Shown here piece after piece: positions 9,965-18,477 of a DNA stretch of 64,000 nt; the first letter of the stretch is position 1; each line of letters begins with the position of its first letter. Made by a program: the position numbers and the translations under genes. Location of the stretch: NCBI GenBank assembly GCA_020633295.1, contig JACKDW010000010.1, forward strand, positions 1-64,000, in the 5' to 3' direction. The notes under the pieces are model-generated. The model was not told the origin of the DNA, made no database searches, and saw only the letters and a program-made list of their open reading frames with translations. Origin of the DNA: Myxococcales bacterium. Its GTDB lineage: Bacteria; Myxococcota_A; Polyangia; Nannocystales; Nannocystaceae.

Positions 9965-10197
9965 ACGCGCCCGTGGACGCCGCCGTCCTCGTGCTCTGCC
10001 CCGAGCTGCTCGCGCTCGTGACCCTCGAGCGCGCGCTCCTCGACGCCGCCGCGAGCTTCTCGCTCGCGGTCAGCGGCGGGCCGGAGGTCGCCTCCGCCCG
10101 TCTCATCCTGACCGCGCTCATTGACGAACTCGTTACCGCGCTCCGCGGCTACTCCGAGGCGCGGGTCGCCTCCGTCGCGGCTCGCCTCCCGTTTTGA
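9961..10197 (+). CDS. 78-aa protein, fourth transposon gene
   Basis: GTG 9961 overlaps the ATPase stop as GTGA, so it is co-translated with it. The sequence is short and Ala/Leu/Val-rich, consistent with two or three amphipathic helices (for example LLALVTLERALLDAAASF and LILTALIDELVTALRGY), and has a single Cys. I do not recognise the family; it is too small to be TniQ. The tight coupling and its position before the terminator hairpin suggest an accessory factor for the ATPase or transposase. Confidence 0.7.
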   Translation: MNAPVDAAVLVLCPELLALVTLERALLDAAASFSLAVSGGPEVASARLILTALIDELVTALRGYSEARVASVAARLPF

Positions 10198-10215
10198 ACG
10201 AGCGGGACCTCTACA

Positions 10216-10250
10216 CGAAGGCCGGCGATGCATCCCATCGCCGGCCTTCG
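10216..10250 (+). terminator. Terminator hairpin at the end of the transposon operon
   Basis: A perfect 15-bp stem (10216-10230 with 10236-10250) around a CATCC loop, 18 nt after the last stop codon. No T-run follows, as is common in high-GC genomes. Confidence 0.7.
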
Positions 10251-10291
10251 CCTGTGCGCCCTTCGCTCAGGTCCGACAAGCGTGATCGATT

Positions 10292-10318
10292 CGGGGTCAT
10301 CAGGCGTGATCGGTAACA
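10292..10318 (-). repeat. Transposon right terminal inverted repeat
   Basis: Read inwards: TGTTACCGATCACGCCTGAT. A direct inner copy TCGATCACGCTTG lies at about 10276-10288, giving two transposase-binding-like sites at this end. Confidence 0.8.
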
Positions 10319-10375
10319 GGTATGCACGCGTCCGCGGGTGTATCTGGCGCGCGTCGACGCGTTTTCTCGACGACG

Positions 10376-11020
10376 ATGTCACTCGGACTCGCGCTCGCGC
10401 TCCTGGCGGGCTGTTTCTCCGATTCGGGTGGTCTCTCTGACGGCGAGAGTTCGTCGCTGAGTGACACGAACGCGACGGACGCGAGCGACCCGTCGACGAC
10501 GACGCTGACGTCATCGACGACGCAACCGTCGACGACGACCGCCTCCTCGACCTCCACAGATACGTCGTGCCCGCCCGGCGCGCTCGAGTGTCCGTGTCAC
10601 GACGGCGGCGCGTGCGACGACCCGCTCGTTTGCGACGATGGTGTGTGCGTCACGCCCGGGTCGAGCACGAGCGAGGACGCGACGACCACGCTGGCGACGA
10701 CCGAGCCGAGCACGAGCGGCTCCACGTCCGACACGTCGAGCACCACCGGCCCTCCCTACGAGGGTCCGTACGGGCACTGTACGGACGACGCCGACTGCGT
10801 CGCGCCGGACGTGTTCTGCTTGCCGCAGTCGTTCACGACCTGCGGGGCGACGTGCGTGGACGACACCGACTGCCCCGAACCTCCACCGGGCGGGACCGCG
10901 CAGCCGGAGTGCTATCACTCATTTGATCTGGACGCCGACATCTGCCTGCTGATCTGTATGGACGGGCAAACCTGTCCGCCAGGCATGATTTGTAGCGGGA
11001 CCTTCTGCCGATGGCCGTGA
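10376..11020 (+). CDS. Thr/Ser-rich, Cys-rich lipoprotein
   Basis: 214 residues from ATG 10376, which starts directly with a good lipoprotein signal MSLGLALALLAGC. An in-frame ATG at 10322 would begin 4 bp inside the transposon border. Two Thr/Ser/Asp linkers alternate with Cys-rich modules (CPPGALECPCHDGGAC, CVAPDVFCLPQSFTTCGATC). The last part has a DADCVAP-type repeat seen in myxobacterial surface lipoproteins. The transposon ends 57 bp upstream and may have removed or replaced its promoter. Function unknown. Confidence 0.82.
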   Translation: MSLGLALALLAGCFSDSGGLSDGESSSLSDTNATDASDPSTTTLTSSTTQPSTTTASSTSTDTSCPPGALECPCHDGGACDDPLVCDDGVCVTPGSSTSEDATTTLATTEPSTSGSTSDTSSTTGPPYEGPYGHCTDDADCVAPDVFCLPQSFTTCGATCVDDTDCPEPPPGGTAQPECYHSFDLDADICLLICMDGQTCPPGMICSGTFCRWP

Positions 11021-11400
11021 TCACGCGCGCGGCGATATAGCGACGCGCGGGTCAGCCGCGGCCTCGTGACTACGCTCGCAAGCGCACATGCGCTCTTCTG
11101 CGCGCGACGGGACGCGTGCTGAACGCTCGAGCGACGACTCCAAAGCCGAGACACCGCTTCTCAGCGTCATTACCACTCCACGCCCAACGTGATCGGCGAG
11201 CCCGCGATCGCCTGCACGTGCGAGCGTCAGAGCCGCCTGGCCGGAAACGACGTAACGCGATGAGACAGCCCGGGCCAGCTCCGTGCTTCCACCGCTTCGT
11301 GCAGCGACGAGCACGCTAATTGCTCCTTTGTGCCGGAGATCGCGCGGATTTTCTCCAGCAATCTACGGAGCGAGATAGAATCGGATGAGGAAACGCCGCG
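11021..11400. other. Intergenic stretch
   Basis: About 380 bp without a supportable gene. GC falls from about 11300 onwards, matching the lower-GC lipoprotein pair that follows. Confidence 0.4.
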
Positions 11401-11907
11401 ATGGTCGACAGAGTTCGGGAGCCTCGTATCGGCGGTATTTTCAGCGGCGTACTGTCTCTCGTGCTGGTGTGTGGTTGCGATGCCGAAAGTCGCGGCGTAT
11501 CGGCCGACGGGCCAAATTTTTTACTAACTTCAGACAATCCAGCAGCGACGTTCTTTGCTCGAGCCTGCTTGGAAGATGGAGAGAGTACGTTCTGGCTGTC
11601 AATCCGCGCCGCTGCGAACTGGACGGTTTTACCAGCTGGTGACGCTAACGCGATTATTGGGATTACACTGCAATACAGCCGAGGCACCTATACGTATCAC
11701 GAGAAGATCACTCCGCAGGGCTCAGACGTCAGCATGGAGCTCTTGTCCCCGGGGAGCCTGAGGCGGCACCTGAAGCCGCTGTGCAATGAACCGATGGTGA
11801 TCACCGTGGAGCGGCTTGAAGCCGAAATTGGCGGCGAGATTGAGATCGAGACAAGTGTTCGAGTAGGCGCGTTGAGCGACGGCGCGCTCTCGCTTCTCGT
11901 TGAGTAG
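11401..11907 (+). CDS. Hypothetical lipoprotein, lower GC
   Basis: 168 residues. The signal ends LVLVCGC (lipobox VCGC, Cys26). The mature part has a beta-rich look and two further cysteines. Codons such as TTT, AAT, ATT and ACA are frequent, unlike most of the window, which suggests transfer. It is followed after 9 bp by a second lipoprotein of similar length and composition, so the two are probably co-transcribed. Both end in alternating hydrophobic strands, so a common fold is possible. Function unknown. Confidence 0.75.
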   Translation: MVDRVREPRIGGIFSGVLSLVLVCGCDAESRGVSADGPNFLLTSDNPAATFFARACLEDGESTFWLSIRAAANWTVLPAGDANAIIGITLQYSRGTYTYHEKITPQGSDVSMELLSPGSLRRHLKPLCNEPMVITVERLEAEIGGEIEIETSVRVGALSDGALSLLVE

Positions 11908-11916
11908 GGAGCGCCG

Positions 11917-12405
11917 ATGAAGGTTCTAGCAAGACACACGATGCGCCTAGGGGCCTTGCTGGCGTTGCTAGCGGCCTGTGACGGTGATGATGAAGAAGTT
12001 GCACCTGTCTCGGAGTCGGCGCCTGGTGTTACGCTCGCCGGCGACGAGCGAGCGTGCAGCTCATTTGACATGTGCACGAGCAGCACGGGGTCGTTCTTGA
12101 TCAGCGTTTCGATTAGCGCCGACTCTCAAGTCGACGAGAGTGTGCCGATTGAAGGTCGCCTTGACACGGTCGAAGGAACGATCTCGGACTACGGCTCAGG
12201 GTTCTGCAACGTGTACTTTCGGGCGCCGGACCCCGCGGAAATTCAGTGCGTCGTCGAGCATTCGGCCGACTGCGCGCGATATGAGGCATGCTATCGCGCC
12301 GTCGACGAGCCCTTGATGGAGCCATTGACGTTGAAGATATCAGTCGCCGCGGAAAACAGTTACCCGGATAGTGGGTCCATCAAGTTGCGCATTAGTAGCC
12401 CGTAG
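11917..12405 (+). CDS. Hypothetical lipoprotein, second of a pair
   Basis: 162 residues. ATG 11917 is preceded by GGGAGCG at good spacing. Signal MRLGALLALLAAC (lipobox LAAC). The mature part has Cys pairs CSSFDMC and CARYEAC and beta-strand-like stretches (FLISVSISADS, LTLKISVAAEN). It shares lower GC with the gene 9 bp upstream and likely the same mRNA. A functional assignment is not possible; a periplasmic or surface location is likely. Confidence 0.76.
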   Translation: MKVLARHTMRLGALLALLAACDGDDEEVAPVSESAPGVTLAGDERACSSFDMCTSSTGSFLISVSISADSQVDESVPIEGRLDTVEGTISDYGSGFCNVYFRAPDPAEIQCVVEHSADCARYEACYRAVDEPLMEPLTLKISVAAENSYPDSGSIKLRISSP

Positions 12406-12636
12406 GCGCTCGATAGCTCCGAGGGATTACCCGACGCGTCTGACCGGACGTCGCCCTCGAGCCTTGGGCAGCCGTGGCAGTGGATGCTCGTAGCGCCTTC
12501 GACGGGGAGCACGATCCACGCTATCGACGTCGCGCTGCGCTGCGGCGCGCTCGCGGGCGTCCAGAAGACCCCGCCGCCGTCGCCAGACCGACGAGGCCTC
12601 ACGGCGGCGCCGCGTCGTCGCGGCTCGGACACGACG

Positions 12637-13567
12637 CTACTTGTCGATGGACGCGGCCGCGCGCTTGAGGTCGCTGTACAGGGCCTCGAATTTCACGATC
12701 ACGCGCGCGCGCTCGCGCGAGATGCTGATCTTGTCGAAGAGCTCCGCGGGCATACCCACCGAGCTCGCGAGGCCGCGCGCGAGGCCGAGATAACCCGAGA
12801 GCGATGACTCGAGCTCGCTGGCCTCGGCCGGCGTCCGCGTCGTGGCGATCAGCTCACCGTGGAACGCGCGGCCGACGAGCAGCGAGCCCGCGAGCGACTG
12901 GATCGGCTCGCCGACCGGGCCCAGCCCCTGCTTGAGCGCGCCGTCGAGCTTGGCGGCGAAGCGCAGCTGGGAGCGGCTGGACAGCTGCTTGGCGGTCGCG
13001 GCGGGGCCGGTCCGCGCGCTCGCCGGCGCGCGCTCGCTGAATCACGGTCTTGACCCAGGACCTGGAGACGATCGCGAGGTGATCGAGGTCGAGGCCGACG
13101 AGCTGAGCTTCGTCCTCGACCTCGAGGGTGTTGGCGCAGCCGCTGCGCTGAAGCTTCGCCGGCTTCGCGGCGAGTGACTCGATCGCGGCGACGCATCGCA
13201 TCGTCTTCTCCGATCCGACGCCGGGCGCGTGGACGATCGCGACCACGTTGTCGCGGCCCGCGGCCTCACCAGCGCCGACCCACACGTCGTCGATCGAGTG
13301 CAGGTCGATGCCGCAGCGCTTGAGCGCGCGGAGCTCGTCCTTGAGATCGGGGGCGTCCTCGAGCATCGCGCCGTCCTGTCGCCACGGCTCGCTCTGGGTC
13401 AATTGCGCGACATCAACCGCGATCGCAGCGTCAGCGCTCGGGGGGATCAGCGCGGCGCTCTCGCTGACGCGACAGCTCGGCTCAGCCGCGCGGCCCTCCA
13501 TGGGCATGGCCAAGAGGCCAGAAACCATGATTGAGCCGCCGAGGAGGACCGAGGAGAGTGCACGCAT
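12637..13567 (-). pseudogene. Secreted hypothetical protein, frameshifted
   Basis: The first half runs from ATG 13567 (signal peptide MRALSSVLLGGSIMVSGLLA, then mature PSCRVSESAALIPPSADAAI). It stays coding until about 13030 (SWVKTVIQ). After that, protein-like sequence continues in another frame as SERAPASARTGPAATAKQLS and on to KFEALYSDLKRAAASIDK, stopping at 12637. The break is one or two bases near 13025-13033. Joined, the product is about 310 residues, a soluble periplasmic-type protein of repeated alpha/beta elements that I do not recognise. Either an assembly indel or a genuine lesion explains it. Confidence 0.72.
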
Positions 13568-13995
13568 GTAGATTCGCTCCCGGGCGCGCTCTGTCGCCCG
13601 TGCTGCTTGGACCCGATTTTCGTCGTGGAGATTCCAAGCGCCGCGATCGGCCAGCGAGCCTGTGTCGTCGCGCGCGAGCGCCTGCCGGTCCACGTCGATC
13701 GTCTCGAGGTGTCGCCGCGCGCCTGGTCGAGATCACGATCGCGTCCGCGAGCGGTGGTCGCGGCGCACGGAATCCCGGCGCGGTCCTCCGACGGTGCACC
13801 TCCGCGCGGGCCGATCGGCGCGAGGACTCGAGCTCCTCCTCGAGGCCAGGACAACTACGCCGAGCGATACGGCCCGCGTCACCCCGCCGCCGAGGCGCTC
13901 ACCGAGGGCGCGGGGGCCCGCGAGGCGAGGCGAGGTAGCTGCGAACCCGGCACGCGTCGACGATCGCGGCCGATCGAGGCGTGAGCCTCGCCTCG
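13568..13995. other. Intergenic stretch of about 430 bp
   Basis: No supported gene on either strand. It probably holds the promoter of the secreted protein gene on the minus strand. Confidence 0.35.
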
Positions 13996-15014
13996 TCACG
14001 CAGCGCGCGGAATCGCGTCTCGCAGGCGCGCGCGGAATTCCTCGGCGGCGGCCGCGTAGACTGCTGGCGTCGGGATGCCCAGCGCGCGGGGGAGACCGCG
14101 GGCCTGCGCGTGCGCGAACGCGGGGAGCTCGGCGAGCGCGGCGTCGAGGGCCGTGACCACGCGCGCGCGGTGCCGCGGTGAGAGCTGCTTGATGAGCCAT
14201 GCGTGAAGATCCCACGCGAGCTGCGCGTGGCGGGTCTCGTCACGCGCGATTTGCTCGTAGACCGCGCGCAGCCGCGGCTCGCGGGCGCGCGTCGCCATCC
14301 AGGTCGCCATCAAGGCCGACCAGGTCTCCGCCGCGCAGCCCTCGGTCGCGTTGTTGAGCGCGATGTTCAACAGCGTGTCTCTGCGAAGGGCCGCGTCGGC
14401 TCGACCGGCGGCGGCAGGGCGCCCTCCGCCCGCGCGAGCTCGGTGATCAAGCGGGCGTGCTCGCGTTCGTCCTCAGCGGCCGCGAGACAGCGACGGATCA
14501 AGTCCAGGGGCGCTTCGCGGGCGGTGAGCTGATCGGCGAGCTGGGTGAACGCGCCGATCGACGCGGCCTCCATGTGGGCGCTGCGGGCGAGGTAGGCCGC
14601 GAGCGAGTGACCGGGGACCTCGGCCTCTACGTGCCCGAGGGGTCGGCGGCCGTCGACGCAGGTGACGGCCGCCCCGGCGCACGAGATCGTCCCGGTGGCC
14701 GCTTCGTCGCTGGTGTCGTCGGCGTCCTCGTTGACCTCGAGCGTGTGCGTGCACGAGTCGATCGTCGAGACGTCGATCACCGGCGCCGCGTACCGGCAGA
14801 GGTCCTCGCAGGTCAGCTCGTCGACGCTCGTGTATCCGTTGACCGACATCGAGCCCGTGATCATGTCGGCCGTTAACATCTCGTCGAGCTCGAAGGGCTC
14901 ATCGCCGCCGCACGAGGAGGTCGTCTGCGAGTCGCTGCTGCCTTCGTCGTCGCCGCACGAGGCGAGGAGGCCGGCGACAGTAGCGAGGATCAGCGCGTGG
15001 ATACGGATTCCCAT
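13996..15014 (-). pseudogene. Ferritin-like diiron lipoprotein with a 2-bp frameshift
   Basis: ATG 15014 opens a lipoprotein signal ending LLASC and follows a -10-like TAACAT by 6 nt. After about 120 residues of an acidic/Cys-containing segment, a ferritin-like four-helix fold begins (HMEAASIGAFTQLADQ, EDEREHARLI). At about 14393 the frame breaks: GAGACACGCTG where GAGACGCTG would read ETLLNIALNN. The frame resumes to give ARDETRHAQLAWDLHAWL and ends at 13996. The Glu/His ligand pattern (E..EREH, E..DETRH) is complete across both halves. A duplicated AC dinucleotide explains the break. Related ferritin-like proteins may act in metal or oxidative-stress handling; here it would be membrane-anchored. 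Confidence 0.75.
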
Positions 15015-15086
15015 GCGCGAATGTTACCTCGCTACGCCGTGGTCGTCCGGACAACATCGCGACTCGGGTCGTGGGCGCGGGCGCGA

Positions 15087-15560
15087 TCAGCAGTCGTCGT
15101 CGTCGATGCCGGCGAGCGGGTTGTCGGTCTTGCAGATCTTGACGGCCCCGCTTCTTCCTCACCGTCTTCTCGGCCTTGTTGGCGCGCGGCCGCTTGGGAC
15201 CCTTCGGCTTGCAGGGCCGCCGCTTGCTCGCGTTCGAACGCGCAGAGCGCCTGACGCAGAGCCCTCCTCGGCGCGTCTCAACGAAGCCGTGGTGCACGGC
15301 GGCGTGGACACGGACGAGCGCGCCCGCGGACTCGTCGCTCGTCGGGGTGAGCAGCAAGACGCCCGAGGCGTGCTCACGCGCGTACTGACCGAGGCGCCGC
15401 TGCCACGCGGTGCTCTGGCGCCGTGGGGGCGCGACAGAGGTCGAGGACGACGAGGCCGAAGGCGCCCGACTGCAAGGGCATCTCGGCGGCTCGGATGCGC
15501 TCCATCGGCGCGAACGTGTCTTCGGCGCGCGTCGGACGAATTCGCGCGGCGCTTGGCGGT
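15087..15560 (-). pseudogene. Decayed RecA/ImuA-like protein remnant
   Basis: Reading the minus strand and changing frame twice gives AEDTFAPMERIRAAEMPLQS, then GAFGLVVLDLC, then AWQRRLGQYAREHASGVLLL, a Lys/Arg-rich stretch (KPKGPKRPRANK) and finally KICKTDNPLAGIDDDDC with a stop at 15087. The block QSGAFGLVVLDL plus the following helix resembles the C-terminal half of RecA-like SOS proteins (SulA/ImuA family). The ATPase N-terminal half is missing and the beta-lactamase-family gene starts just beyond. At least two frameshifts and a 5' truncation make it non-functional. Confidence 0.55.
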
Positions 15561-15599
15561 CCGTGACGAAGCCCCGCGCGACCGCTGCTAGGCTCCGTG

Positions 15600-16661
15600 G
15601 TGATGCGCTCGGTTCATCACGCCCCGTTGCTCCTGTGCCTCGTCGCGGCGGCGTGCACCGCTCTCGCGGACTCGCCCCAGGATCTGGAGCGCGAGCTCGA
15701 CCGCGCCGTGCAGGCGCTCGAGCTCGTCGGCGCGGCCATGGCCGTCGAGTTCGAGGACGGCGAGGTCTGGGACGTCGCGAGCGGCTACTCGCGGCTCGAG
15801 ACCATGGAGGAGTGGGAGCCCGAGCGCGCGATCCGGATCGGCAGCGTGACGAAGACCTTCACCGCCGCGTTAATCTTCCTGCTCGTCGAGGACGGGCTGC
15901 TGACGCTGGACGATCCGCTCGAGGTCTGGGTCCCGGGCTACTACGACGGCGAGGGGATCACGCTGCGTCACCTCCTCTCGAACACCAGCGGGATCGCCAG
16001 CTACAACTACGTCGGCTCGTTCGATGACTCGCGGCCGTGGGAGCCGCGCGCGCTGGTGCAGTGGGCCGTCGATCACGAGCCGGCGCTGCGCTTCGCGCCG
16101 GGCTCGGCGTGGGAGTACTCCAACACCAACTTCGTGCTCCTGGGATTGGTGATCGAGGCGGCCACCGGCGATCGCTACGAGGGGCAGGTCGAGGAGCGGC
16201 TGACCGGGCCCATGGGCCTGACGCGCACGTACATCGCCGGCTCCGGCGACATGAACCCGGCGCTCGTCGACTGCTACGAGCGCGACGGCACGAACCTGAC
16301 CACGGCCGCGGACCCCTCCTTCGGCTGGGCCGCGGGCGCGGCGGTCTCGACCCCGCGCGAGCTCGCTCGCTGGACCGCCGCGCTCTATGGGGGCGAGCTC
16401 CTTAGCGCGCCCTCGCTCGAGCAGATGACGACGCAGACGGTGTTGAGCGACGGGTCGACGGTCGACTACGGCCTCGGGTCGTTTGTCGAGCGCGACGGCT
16501 CCGACGCGCTCTACGGCCACGAGGGCGGGATCGCGGGCTACATCACGTACGCGTACTACTGGCGCCGCGACGGCATCGCGCTCGTCGCCGCGACCAACAC
16601 CTTCGACACCGACATGCGCGAGCTCGCGGGCTACGGGTGGGCGGCGCTGCTGGAGCTGTGA
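15600..16661 (+). CDS. Serine beta-lactamase/PBP4*-family lipoprotein
   Basis: 353 residues. GTG 15597, GTG 15600 and ATG 15603 are alternative starts; a -10-like TAGGCT (15589-15594) favours 15600 or 15603. The signal ends LVAAAC. The class C beta-lactamase/D-alanyl-peptidase fold is supported by SxxK (Ser82-Val-Thr-Lys85), YSN (Tyr173) and HEGG (His307) in the KTG position. LRHLLSNTSGI and GWAAGAAVSTPRELARW are family-typical. Members include EstB esterases, PBP4* and D-aminopeptidases, so the substrate is uncertain; antibiotic resistance should not be assumed. Likely periplasmic, membrane-anchored. Confidence 0.9.
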   Translation: MMRSVHHAPLLLCLVAAACTALADSPQDLERELDRAVQALELVGAAMAVEFEDGEVWDVASGYSRLETMEEWEPERAIRIGSVTKTFTAALIFLLVEDGLLTLDDPLEVWVPGYYDGEGITLRHLLSNTSGIASYNYVGSFDDSRPWEPRALVQWAVDHEPALRFAPGSAWEYSNTNFVLLGLVIEAATGDRYEGQVEERLTGPMGLTRTYIAGSGDMNPALVDCYERDGTNLTTAADPSFGWAAGAAVSTPRELARWTAALYGGELLSAPSLEQMTTQTVLSDGSTVDYGLGSFVERDGSDALYGHEGGIAGYITYAYYWRRDGIALVAATNTFDTDMRELAGYGWAALLEL

Positions 16662-17372
16662 GTCCCGCCGCGCGCCGCGTGTAGCGGCCGTGGTCGACGA
16701 GCGCGCCCGTCGGCGACGAGCGTCGAGGCCCCGAGCGCGACGCCGCGGCGCGGTGCTCGATGGAGAGAAGCAAATGCTCGCGCTGCCGCCGGAGATACAG
16801 GTTGCGGTCGCCCCAGGCGTGAAGCTCCGACGAGCCGCGCAGCGCCTGACCAGCGCGCGCGTGCCCCGAGGCTTCGCACGGCGAACGAGGGGCTCTGTGA
16901 TGGTCGGCACGGGATTAAAATCGCGCCGGGAATCGATCCAGCGCAAGCTGGAATGCCATGTGTCTGAAGAGCCATAATATCAGGGATTTGGCCTTCTAAG
17001 GGCGGTTTTGAGCACACGTATCACTTCACGAACGTGAACGAGGACGGCTCGATCCCGTCGCAGGAGCTGGCGAACTGGCTCGAGCCCGGGCTCAACAACT
17101 TCCGGCAGAATATCGCGAGCGCGCGGCGCGAACGGGGTCGCGCGCGGCGACAGGGGGCGCTTCGTCGTCCTCGCCGCGCGCGCGCGACGGTCGCGATGAG
17201 TACGCACGAGCGCGCGCGCGCGCGCGGCTGTGCGCCGGTCGTGGCACGCGTGACGCGGATTGTGTAGCGCTGTTGATCAGCGGCGGTCGCCGAAGATTGA
17301 CGAACGATCCGCGCCGGGACGCGTGTCACCGGGTATGCGAACCACCGCGCTCATCCTCCTTCCGCCTGCACG
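16662..17372. other. Interval with a gene fragment and otherwise no gene
   Basis: Apart from the VCBS-type fragment at 16966-17110, nothing supportable is seen. The 16911-16990 segment is AT-richer than its surroundings. Confidence 0.4.
16966..17110 (+). pseudogene. Fragment of a VCBS/FG-GAP-type surface protein (internal piece)
   Basis: In frame with 17034 the sequence reads GIWPSKGGFEHTYHFTNVNE, then DGSIPSQELANWLEPGLNN and FRQN, after which similarity stops. The pattern (I)W..H.YH.TNV.EDG.IP...W...N.FR.N is familiar from the segment before the CARDB domain of large myxobacterial VCBS/integrin-like proteins. There is no start codon and no upstream continuation (stop at about 16963). The complementary C-terminal piece begins with FRQN at 21911, and both borders share TTCCGGCAGAA. 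Confidence 0.5.
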
Positions 17373-17714
17373 ATGGCCCTGCTGGCCGCGCCTGTCGCCG
17401 ACGCGTGCGGACCCTACGGCGCGCCGCCGGCGAACATCACCGGGACGATCGAGTCCGCCGCGCCGCTCGCCTCGTATCGCGTGACCGCGCGCTGCGGCGA
17501 GGACACGGTCCCGACCGTCACCGACGACGCTGGCCGCTTCGCGCTGCGCGGGCGCGGCTCCTGCGTGCTGACCGTCGCCGCGCGCGACGGCGCGCGGGAG
17601 CGGCTGATCGCGGCGATGCGCGTCACGACGCCCGCGCTCGCGCTGCGACTCGTCCTGCGAGCGCCGCGTCGTGATCGAGCGGCGCGGGCTGGAGCGCGTA
17701 CACTGGGCCCGTGA
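17373..17714 (+). CDS. Small secreted protein with carboxypeptidase-regulatory-like domain
   Basis: 113 residues from ATG 17373. The present N-terminus MALLAAPVADACGPYG is only a short secretion signal. An out-of-frame MRTTALILL starts at 17337, and adding one T in the CTTCC at about 17365 would fuse the two into a normal signal peptide, so a one-base deletion is suspected. The mature part (GTIESAAPLASYRVT..VTDDAGRFALRG) looks like a small beta-sandwich of the transthyretin/carboxypeptidase-regulatory type. The C-terminal 20 residues are Arg/Ala-rich. The next gene starts inside its stop codon (GTGA). Confidence 0.6.
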   Translation: MALLAAPVADACGPYGAPPANITGTIESAAPLASYRVTARCGEDTVPTVTDDAGRFALRGRGSCVLTVAARDGARERLIAAMRVTTPALALRLVLRAPRRDRAARAGARTLGP

Positions 17715-18421
17715 TCGAGGGCGACGGCGAGGGCGACGGTCGAGCGGACGCGTGCTACCCGGGCGGCGTCCCGAACCCGCGGCGGCTCGGTTTCCTCGAC
17801 CCCGCGATGGGGGGCGGGGGCGGCCCGCCGGAGGCCGCGATCGAGGCGGTCGCGCGGCGCCTCGGGCGACCGCGATACTTCGAAGACGAGGACGGCTACG
17901 AGCACGAGCTGATCGCCGCCGCGCTCGACCCGGCCGCGGAGCGGCTCGCGTGGGTCGAGTCGCGCTGTCAGGAGCGGCGCGGCTGGGTTGACGTCGACTT
18001 CACGATCGTCGCGGTCTGCGATGGCGTCGAGCGCTATCGCGGGCCCGTGCAGAGCTACAACCCGTACTTCGGCTGTGACGTGCGCTACATGGCGTGGCGC
18101 GGCGATCGTCTGGTGCTGATCTACCGGGAGAAGCACGACACCTACGCGTTTCGCCTGCGCTGCGGCGGCGCGCCCGATGACGGCGGCGCGCGGTCGGACG
18201 CGGCGCGCGTGTGGGGCGACGACGGCGACTTCTTCGAGATCGAGGATGACTGGCTCATCGTCGGCGAGCAGCTCGTGTTCTTCCCGTACCGCCTGGACGT
18301 CGCGCGCGCGCTCTCGCTGCGCGAGCGCGGGCCGGCGCGCGAATTGTCGATCGCCCAGGCGCGCGCGGAGGGGCTGCTGCCGGCGGACTTCGACGCGCTC
18401 GCGTCGGCGCGCGCGCGCTGA
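17711..18421 (+). CDS. Hypothetical protein
   Basis: 236 residues from GTG 17711. A -10-like TACACT (17699-17704) ends 6 nt upstream, suggesting its own leaderless transcript although the start overlaps the preceding stop. No signal peptide. Beta-rich sequence with Trp/Tyr (VDVDFTIVAVCDGVERYRG, DVRYMAWRGDRLVLIYREK, DDWLIVGEQLVFFPYRLDV) suggests a propeller-like or beta-barrel fold. The C-terminus is helical. I do not recognise the family; a cytoplasmic location is likely. Confidence 0.75.
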   Translation: MIEGDGEGDGRADACYPGGVPNPRRLGFLDPAMGGGGGPPEAAIEAVARRLGRPRYFEDEDGYEHELIAAALDPAAERLAWVESRCQERRGWVDVDFTIVAVCDGVERYRGPVQSYNPYFGCDVRYMAWRGDRLVLIYREKHDTYAFRLRCGGAPDDGGARSDAARVWGDDGDFFEIEDDWLIVGEQLVFFPYRLDVARALSLRERGPARELSIAQARAEGLLPADFDALASARAR

Positions 18422-18454
18422 GCGTTCCCGCGCGCGCGCGGACGCCGTGCGACG

Positions 18455-18460
18455 TACACT
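18455..18460 (+). promoter_or_regulatory. -10-like TACACT and GGAGGG ribosome-binding site for the FSH1 hydrolase gene
   Basis: CGTACACTGGG recurs exactly at 17697-17707 before the preceding gene. Here 17 nt separate it from ATG 18478, leaving room for the strong GGAGGG at 18470-18475. Confidence 0.5.
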
Positions 18461-18477
18461 GGGGCGCCCGGAGGGAT

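Larger units (their letters stand above)
6873..10318 (+). mobile_element. 3.4-kb four-gene DDE transposon
   Basis: The left end begins TGTTAATAGACACGCCTG (6873) and the right end, read inwards from 10318, begins TGTTACCGATCACGCCTG. Both continue with A, two variable bases, A, then CCC. Each end carries a second copy of the ATCACGC core (near 6905 and 10279), the multi-site end typical of Mu/Tn7/Tn552-type transposases. The 5'-TGT..ACA-3' termini fit that class. Inside are four overlapping genes: zinc-ribbon protein, DDE transposase, AAA+ ATPase and a 78-aa protein, then a hairpin. The flanks (CTCTT left, GGTAT right) do not match, so no target duplication is visible. The right end lies 57 bp upstream of a lipoprotein ATG. 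Confidence 0.85.

Noticed and set aside
6868..10323. Target-site duplication around the transposon
   Set aside because: CTCTT on the left and GGTAT on the right do not match, and shifting the borders by a few bases did not produce a match.
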